64,000 nt of DNA from Certhia americana (taxonomy: Eukaryota > Chordata > Aves > Passeriformes > Certhiidae), in the NCBI GenBank assembly GCA_018697195.1, contig CM031870.1:10004410-10068409 (forward strand), in the 5' to 3' direction. This document shows, piece by piece, positions 58,351 through 64,000 of this stretch (positions within the stretch are counted from its first letter, which is position 1; every line of letters begins with the position of its first letter). Under the pieces are notes generated by a model. That model was not told the origin of the DNA. It made no database searches and saw nothing but the letters and a program-made list of their open reading frames with translations. The translations under genes and the position numbers were made by a program.

Positions 58351-61086
58351 ATGGCTCAGCATCAATGTCAATACTTCCTCTGCATTTTTAAAGCATATCA
58401 AATATTAAAATGCAACTAGAGCCATTACAAAGTTTTAGAAGAATGACTTGCCACATACAGTCAATCAGACAGGCTTTGGAAAGTGAAGAATTGCATGAGG
58501 TTTGAGAAACTTGAGGTTAAAAATTTGAGTTTCAGCAAATATTTTCTCAGTGATAGAAATCATGTCTTTATCTATAGTTTAAAAATAAAAAAGAATCTAT
58601 AGAAGCTTCACAAGACTTTGCAAGCATTCTGCCCTTGCCATTTCATCAGAAAGGAATTATTTAGAGAATAAGAAGTTCAGTGTGTGACATATGGTTTTCT
58701 GGCTCCCTTCCTGAAAATGAGTGTAAGGCCAAAGGTGGAAATTGAAAAAATTAAATCTGTAATCATAAATTTCACAACAAAACTGCTAAAAAGTCACAAC
58801 CTTTGGTACACTGCTTTCCCTTGAAAACTGATTGCCAGTTATTTGTTAGCAAGAATGAGAGGCTTCCCATCACTGGGCTCAGCCTAGCCAAGTTTCAAAT
58901 TAAATAACTGTGCTGCAGCATCCTTGGTTTCCCTGAGCATGGCTTTGGATGCCAAGGGAAAGGCAAAGGGAATAACAGCCCCATCCCATGCCTCTAAGCA
59001 GCTGAGTGCAGGATGAGGGCTGAAAGCCAGAGAGTCTCCAGATTCAAAGGCAGGAGCCCCTGTGACTCCTCAGGCACCGCCTGTCTCTGGCATCCTGGTG
59101 CTGTGCACATCACTGGACAGGACCTCAGAAAAAACTGCTCTGAGCTGCCTGCTGCAGACAGCTCTCCCTGCTGAGGGCCTGCAGGGTGATCCTGGCATCC
59201 CAGCCACAAGGCTGTCTGAAGTCAGGCAGGATAATTCCATGCCTGGCTGTGTTTGAGGATCTGCAGCGGCATCGCACGCAAGGCTGTGCTGGCCTGGGGT
59301 GGCTGCTGCCTTCTGCTCTGGTGGCCCTGGTAGGGTGGCCCTAGGCTCTCAGGGCTCTCTCCTAGCCTGGAATGGCCAGGCTGTGCCCCAGGCTGTCTAG
59401 AGCTGCTTCTTTCTGACCTCTAGGGATGGGGGATCAGCCACTCTGTGAGAACTCAGCCCTAGGACTCACTAAAATTTCTTGCATTTTCATGCTTTTTGAA
59501 ACCTAAACTTCATCCTGAGGCGATTTCCACACAGGAGTGAGTGAAGATCGAGCTGAAGGAGACAGACATCAAATGCTGTGTGGAACCAAGTTAGTGCAGT
59601 CAGAGGAAGAAGATGACCTTCACTGCCTGTGCCATTAGGCCACTGTTGAATTTATATTCCTGTACTGTATTTTTTCATCTAGTCAATTAACAGAAACAGG
59701 CAGAGCCTGATTTCTCATGCTTTTAAAATATTCACAGGCCTGCTACACTTGGTTTTCAACAGCTACATGGAAAGGGTGGCCTATAGGTGTGATATGTATC
59801 ATCTGAAGTTCATTCCAAGTCCATTCAGTATGTAGTGGCAGCTTTCATTAGGTTTTGCCATGAAGAAACTTCACAGGAGACAGGAAAAGAAAGTGGAAAA
59901 ATTATGAAGTTTGACAGTGATTAAAAGTTTTAGCTAACCCCTTCCTTTGGTACTAAAGAGCCATTAATCACAGGTGGATATGGATTTATGTAGTGCTCAG
60001 TAGTGACCATGAAAGAAATAATGCTGACTCTCCTGAAAAAGATAAAAATAAAATATTACAAGGTTAACGATCTTCTCTGAAGTGCTCAGAGGATCTCACA
60101 GCTCCTTGGCCCTATCAGTCACTGTGTGTGTGCTGCTGCTCCCACCATCTCTTCTGCTTTCCGTGGGAATGAGGGTGGGCTGGGAATTGGGTGCCCCAGC
60201 ACCCCTGTCCTGATAGCTCCATTGCCATCTCCACTGCAGCTACAGTGCACCCCTCCCCTGCTGCTCCACTCACCTGGGGCTCACCTAACACACAGAAAAC
60301 TGCCTTCATGCTCATTGGGTTTCTTCCAAGATATCTCTTACCTTGTGTAACAGACATTTTTTACATTTAGGAGAAATTTTAGCAAGGACAAAATTACCAA
60401 GGTCTGTCTTTAACCAGGCTCCAGTGATGTCCCTGCACTCCATGTTGGTGTTTTCACACATACACTGTGTGCAGGGCCCTGATGCTGGTGCTTCAAAGGG
60501 ACCAGCCTGAGAGATAAATGAAACCTCTCATCAGAGATAATAATTCTCATCTTTTAAGAAACCCAGTGAAAGCTGAGGGCATGTTGAACCTGAGTGTGAC
60601 AAATTGGGGGAAAAGTTTGTGTCAGCTAATTAAAATCACTTACTTTGGAACAGCACTGCTGTGATGAGTTAACAGTTGATTTAGAACCATATAACAATTC
60701 TCTGGGTTTGGTACGTGAATTTAACAGAGATAGCTTGGAAAACTAGTTAATTAGATTCTCTTTCTACCTCCACCCTCTTTTGCCATCAAAGGCTTCATGT
60801 ATATTGGACAATTGAACCAAAAATTAACTGCTGTTGCATAATTTCTGTAGGCATTTTTGTAGAAATCAAAGTATATTCCAGCTTATTCTGTCAAACTCAA
60901 AACCAGCTAATTCCAGTAAACTAATTTCCAGAAAGCATACAAATAGGGAGCAGTGATAACATGTCATTGATAATGTTGTTGTTTGGGTTTTGAATTTTAA
61001 AGTGAACATTAATTTGATTACATGTTCATACATTTTTAATTTTTACAATAGATTACTATCGGTAATATAAAAAAATAATATTTCTG
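58351..61086. other. Unique sequence, nothing firm
   Basis: No gene supported. 59000-59420 is CTG/CAG-rich with scattered frames on both strands; the remainder is AT-rich. Confidence 0.4.
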
Positions 61087-61656
61087 TTGCTTACAGACTC
61101 CTCCAGCAACACTTTATTTTGCAGTCTTACAAAGAGGGAGAAAAAGCCTCAGCTTTACACAAATACTCAGGTAGGCCTGCATTTTGCACTGAATGAAACA
61201 ATTTCCCTTGAGAGAAATATGTGGTTTTGCAACATTGATTATTTCACCTTGGTGTTTTCAAAAGGTGCTGTGGAAAATGTTAAGAACATAAAGTACCACT
61301 TAAACCTTGAATTACCTCATTTGGCTAACTTGAATTCTGAAATGATATTTTGCTGCTATGGTCCTCTTTTCAGTCTAATTCAGCTGAGACTGCTCAGACA
61401 TTATGAATTCACAGCAATATATTTCACAGACTATCTTTGGGGAGATGGGCTTTTAGAGCAGCTGCCTTTTTACAACCTGTTTATGCCTCCTGTATTTAGA
61501 TTTAATACAAAACATTTGGAAAGGGAGATGCCACTGCCCTTATGGAAAGGACGAAAAACTCATTTCTGCTGTTGGTCCATCCTGACGCTCTGCCTGCAGA
61601 GAAAAACTTCCAGACTCTCACAAACTGCAAAATATGGGTGCCTTGAGTGTAATTAA
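61087..61656 (+). other. Longest open frame in AT-rich DNA, with exon-like 5' segment
   Basis: A frame of 189 codons stays open through AT-rich sequence, where stops should be frequent. Its first ATG is at 61219, leaving 145 codons. The start overlaps an exon-like segment: acceptor tgcttacag ending at 61096 and donor CAG/GTAGGC with GT at 61171, giving 74 bases that are open in all three frames. The predicted protein is rich in Leu, Phe and Tyr and has several Trp and Cys, but I recognise no domain, signal peptide or viral motif. It could be a real terminal exon, a decayed insertion or chance. Confidence 0.2.
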
Positions 61657-64000
61657 TTTTTTTTTTAACAATGCCCTGCTGTGTTCATAGAAGAAAACTT
61701 AAATTTTTCAATAGACACCAGTGAATGTAGACATCTGTTTGAAGTGAAGTATGTAGGGCCTTCCTTCAGTGAGGTGTTAATAGGCAGAAGTGTCTGAGAG
61801 GTTTGGTCTGAAAATGAAAGAGAAGTCTCCATTTTCTCATCAGACACACATTGGCACTGCCTTTCAGTAAAGTTTTTGACAGAATTAAACTCTGATCTGT
61901 ATTTCAAACTTAGGTATAAGGTAGTTTGATGAGAATTTAGGCCTTCCCTGAATCCAGGGAAAAATTATCCCAGCCATTGTCTCCAGTGCTCCAGCAGCTG
62001 ATTTTGAATGTGAGATAAACAAGTCACTTTTCTAGAAGTAAGAGAGAAATGTTTTTGTGAGCAAATATCCAAAACAAAAATAAACTGTGTCATGGGAAAT
62101 AAAGCCAAAAGGTTTGGAAAGGCAGGTGCTCAACAGTATAGTGTTCATTAACTTCTGGTAAGTAGAAATTAAAATAATAAACCCAATCTGAAATGCTGTG
62201 AGTAGAAACGTCAGGCATAGCCTCTGCCAGCGCCTCTAGGCAGTGTGCGTTCAGGGAAACTGGATCCAGAGGAGATAGATCTGCATGGTGTCCTCTGGAG
62301 CTGCCCTCAGTGCTGACCAAAACCCTCTCCATGCCCCAGTGAGAAGCCTGAGTCCCCCAAATCAGGAGCTGCCCAAGCCCCCTGCCCCTCTCCCTGCCAA
62401 TGTTTGCTGTGTGCACTGGAAGGACTAATTAATACAGAGCTAATGATGGCAGTCTCATAGTAGAAAATCTAAGTGGTCAAGTAATGTGAAAATTAATTTG
62501 TTCCTTTATATGATTCATCAGATGAATCACCAGACCTTTCAATTTACAATTCACCTTTATGATTTATTTTGGTTTTGTCACACTGCTGTTAAAACACTAC
62601 TGCTGCCTGCACACACCAAGCTAAAAAAGAATACATTACAAAAGCCTCAGCTGTTAAGTAGTAGCGTGTTGATAAATGACTGAACAGAGCAGATGGGTTC
62701 CCACCACTGTGCATGTTGGCCCAGGGCTACTGGTAAATATAGAAGAGCAATTTTTGTCATCCTGTCAGGGGTATTTATATGCTGCCAGTCACCATTCTAT
62801 CAAGGGCAGAGTAGTATTAACATTCTCCCCCAGCATGGTTTTTCTTGATCACTGAAAAGCTTTTCTCCAACATGCCAAAGAAGTCCTGTAAAATGTTAGA
62901 TGGTAAATAGCTTAAATAAATGTGGGGTGGTTACCCACCCAGACACAAAATACTGGTCCTCTCTACCTTCCTTCTGCCAAGAGGCACAAGAGAAATCTGA
63001 GTTTCTGAGGAGATAACTTCAGATATGGTACAGAAGGAACTACTACTGTAGAGAAAATAAACTGTAAGGTTTTATTCATTAAACAATCACAGAAATACCA
63101 TTTTAAAACCACATAATCAGCAATATTCCCTTTCACCATAACCTTCTGGCCTTCCTAATACCTATGACCAGGAAACAGTGAATGAACAGGGTCAGCAGAG
63201 TGCAAGGAGGTTTAGGACTGCTGGAGCAATGAGGACAGGCCACACAGCACCTACAGCTTATGAGAGATTTTTCTTTTAATTAAAAAAAAAAAAAAAAGGA
63301 AAAACCATCACTGTGCATGTATTAGCCTCAACACTTAATCATTTTACTTTCAGGTTCGCAAACATCCAAAATCCCCAGAGACAAAAATAAGAAGTCATGA
63401 GCTTTTCAAAAGAAAAATTTTAAATAAGAGAAGACACAAGTCCCTTGTTGTGTTCTGTTCTATGGAAAGCACAGAGACCTGAATTTATATGAGGCTAATA
63501 AATATAAAGATTGAGCTCTAGAGCTCCACCTAGAGCCTTCTGCAAGAGCTCCAACAGCTTTGCTTCCAGCAGCAGCTGGACAGTGGGGCAGTGCCATACT
63601 GGAGCACAGGGACACTAGGGCAGGGCCTGTCAGCCCAGACAGTGTCAGCCATGCCAGGGGCTGGAATCCCTGTCACTCAGAGACACTCAGGGTTTAGATC
63701 CTGCCCAGTATCGTGCTGGCAACAGCACTGCTGGATCAGGGAGCAAAACTCCAAACTAAGGTGGCACTACCATCATGACATCTGGTGGTGCCCATTTAGG
63801 ACTGGCAATTGCCCGTCCAGAGCTTTGGGGCACAGTAATTGTTTTTAATTTAATTTGGCACAAAGATGTACCCATTGCTTCTCCCAGGGCTGAAATGCTG
63901 TTTGTGGCCCTGAGGGGGCTGTGGTGGCTGGGTAAGGACAGCATGTCTAGGGCTGTGGGGATGGACAGTGGCTGCCCCTGGCCCAGCAGTGACAGCAGGG
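61657..64000. other. Unique sequence to window end
   Basis: There is a T run at 61657-61667 and an A run at about 63283-63297. From 63520 the sequence is richer in G and CTG words, with no CpG island. No gene, RNA gene or transposon recognised. Confidence 0.4.

Noticed and set aside
62929..62945. GGGGTGG...CCCACCC near-palindrome
   Set aside because: The arms are out of register by one base and too short to stand out.
1..64000. CRISPR arrays, operons, tRNA, rRNA or snRNA genes
   Set aside because: No spaced identical repeats, no tRNA B-box-like sequence in context and no conserved small-RNA wording were seen; the DNA is vertebrate nuclear.

Overview
The window is vertebrate nuclear DNA, almost certainly from a bird and probably a songbird. 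The clearest evidence is the first ~300 bases, the 3' end of a CR1 LINE of the avian type: they carry the family's 'clean-up' wording and run into the degraded 3' tail. At least three more CR1 3' fragments follow, near 12.06, 23.75 and 53.8 kb. Three long terminal repeats (LTRs) of endogenous retroviruses add to this. No operons, Shine-Dalgarno sites, CRISPR arrays, tRNA or rRNA genes were seen. One 10-base run of N at 4555-4564 marks an assembly gap beside a trinucleotide repeat.

No protein-coding gene can be assigned with confidence. Open frames are short and scattered on both strands, none gives a family I recognise, and several of the longest follow from simple repeats or from GC/CTG-rich composition. 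The window reads as intergenic desert or as the inside of one or more very large introns. A few exon-like stretches bounded by plausible splice sites are listed with low confidence.

Layout: 0-8 kb, CR1 tail, then AT-rich unique DNA with TTA repeats and the gap. 8.0-8.5 kb, a plus-strand LTR with TATA and ATTAAA signals. 8.5-26.6 kb, AT-rich unique DNA with two long (AT)n tracts, three CR1 fragments and a stretch near 20.6-20.95 kb that looks like a conserved non-coding element. 26.66-27.06 kb, a sharp CpG-dense island with octamer, CCAAT and CRE-half motifs, the best promoter candidate. 27-35 kb, unique DNA. 35.66-36.0 kb, a minus-strand LTR followed by a possible primer-binding site. 38.95-39.46 kb, a third LTR with four evenly placed ATTGG boxes. 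40.55 kb, an exact 25-bp tandem duplication. 42.9 kb, a perfect 15-bp hairpin palindrome. 43.83-44.42 kb, two CpG-dense patches separated by a long pyrimidine tract. 53.65-54.0 kb, CR1. 56.4-57.0 kb, a G-rich block with two predicted G-quadruplexes and a 27-unit pentamer array. 57.9-58.35 kb, another conserved-element-like stretch. 61.1-61.66 kb, the longest unexplained open frame in AT-rich DNA, starting at an exon-like segment.

There are no adjacent genes whose functions can be combined. Any biology here is most likely regulatory (CpG island, candidate enhancers, LTR promoters) or structural (hairpins, G-quadruplexes, unstable repeats). All statements rest on reading by eye; no alignment or database search was possible.
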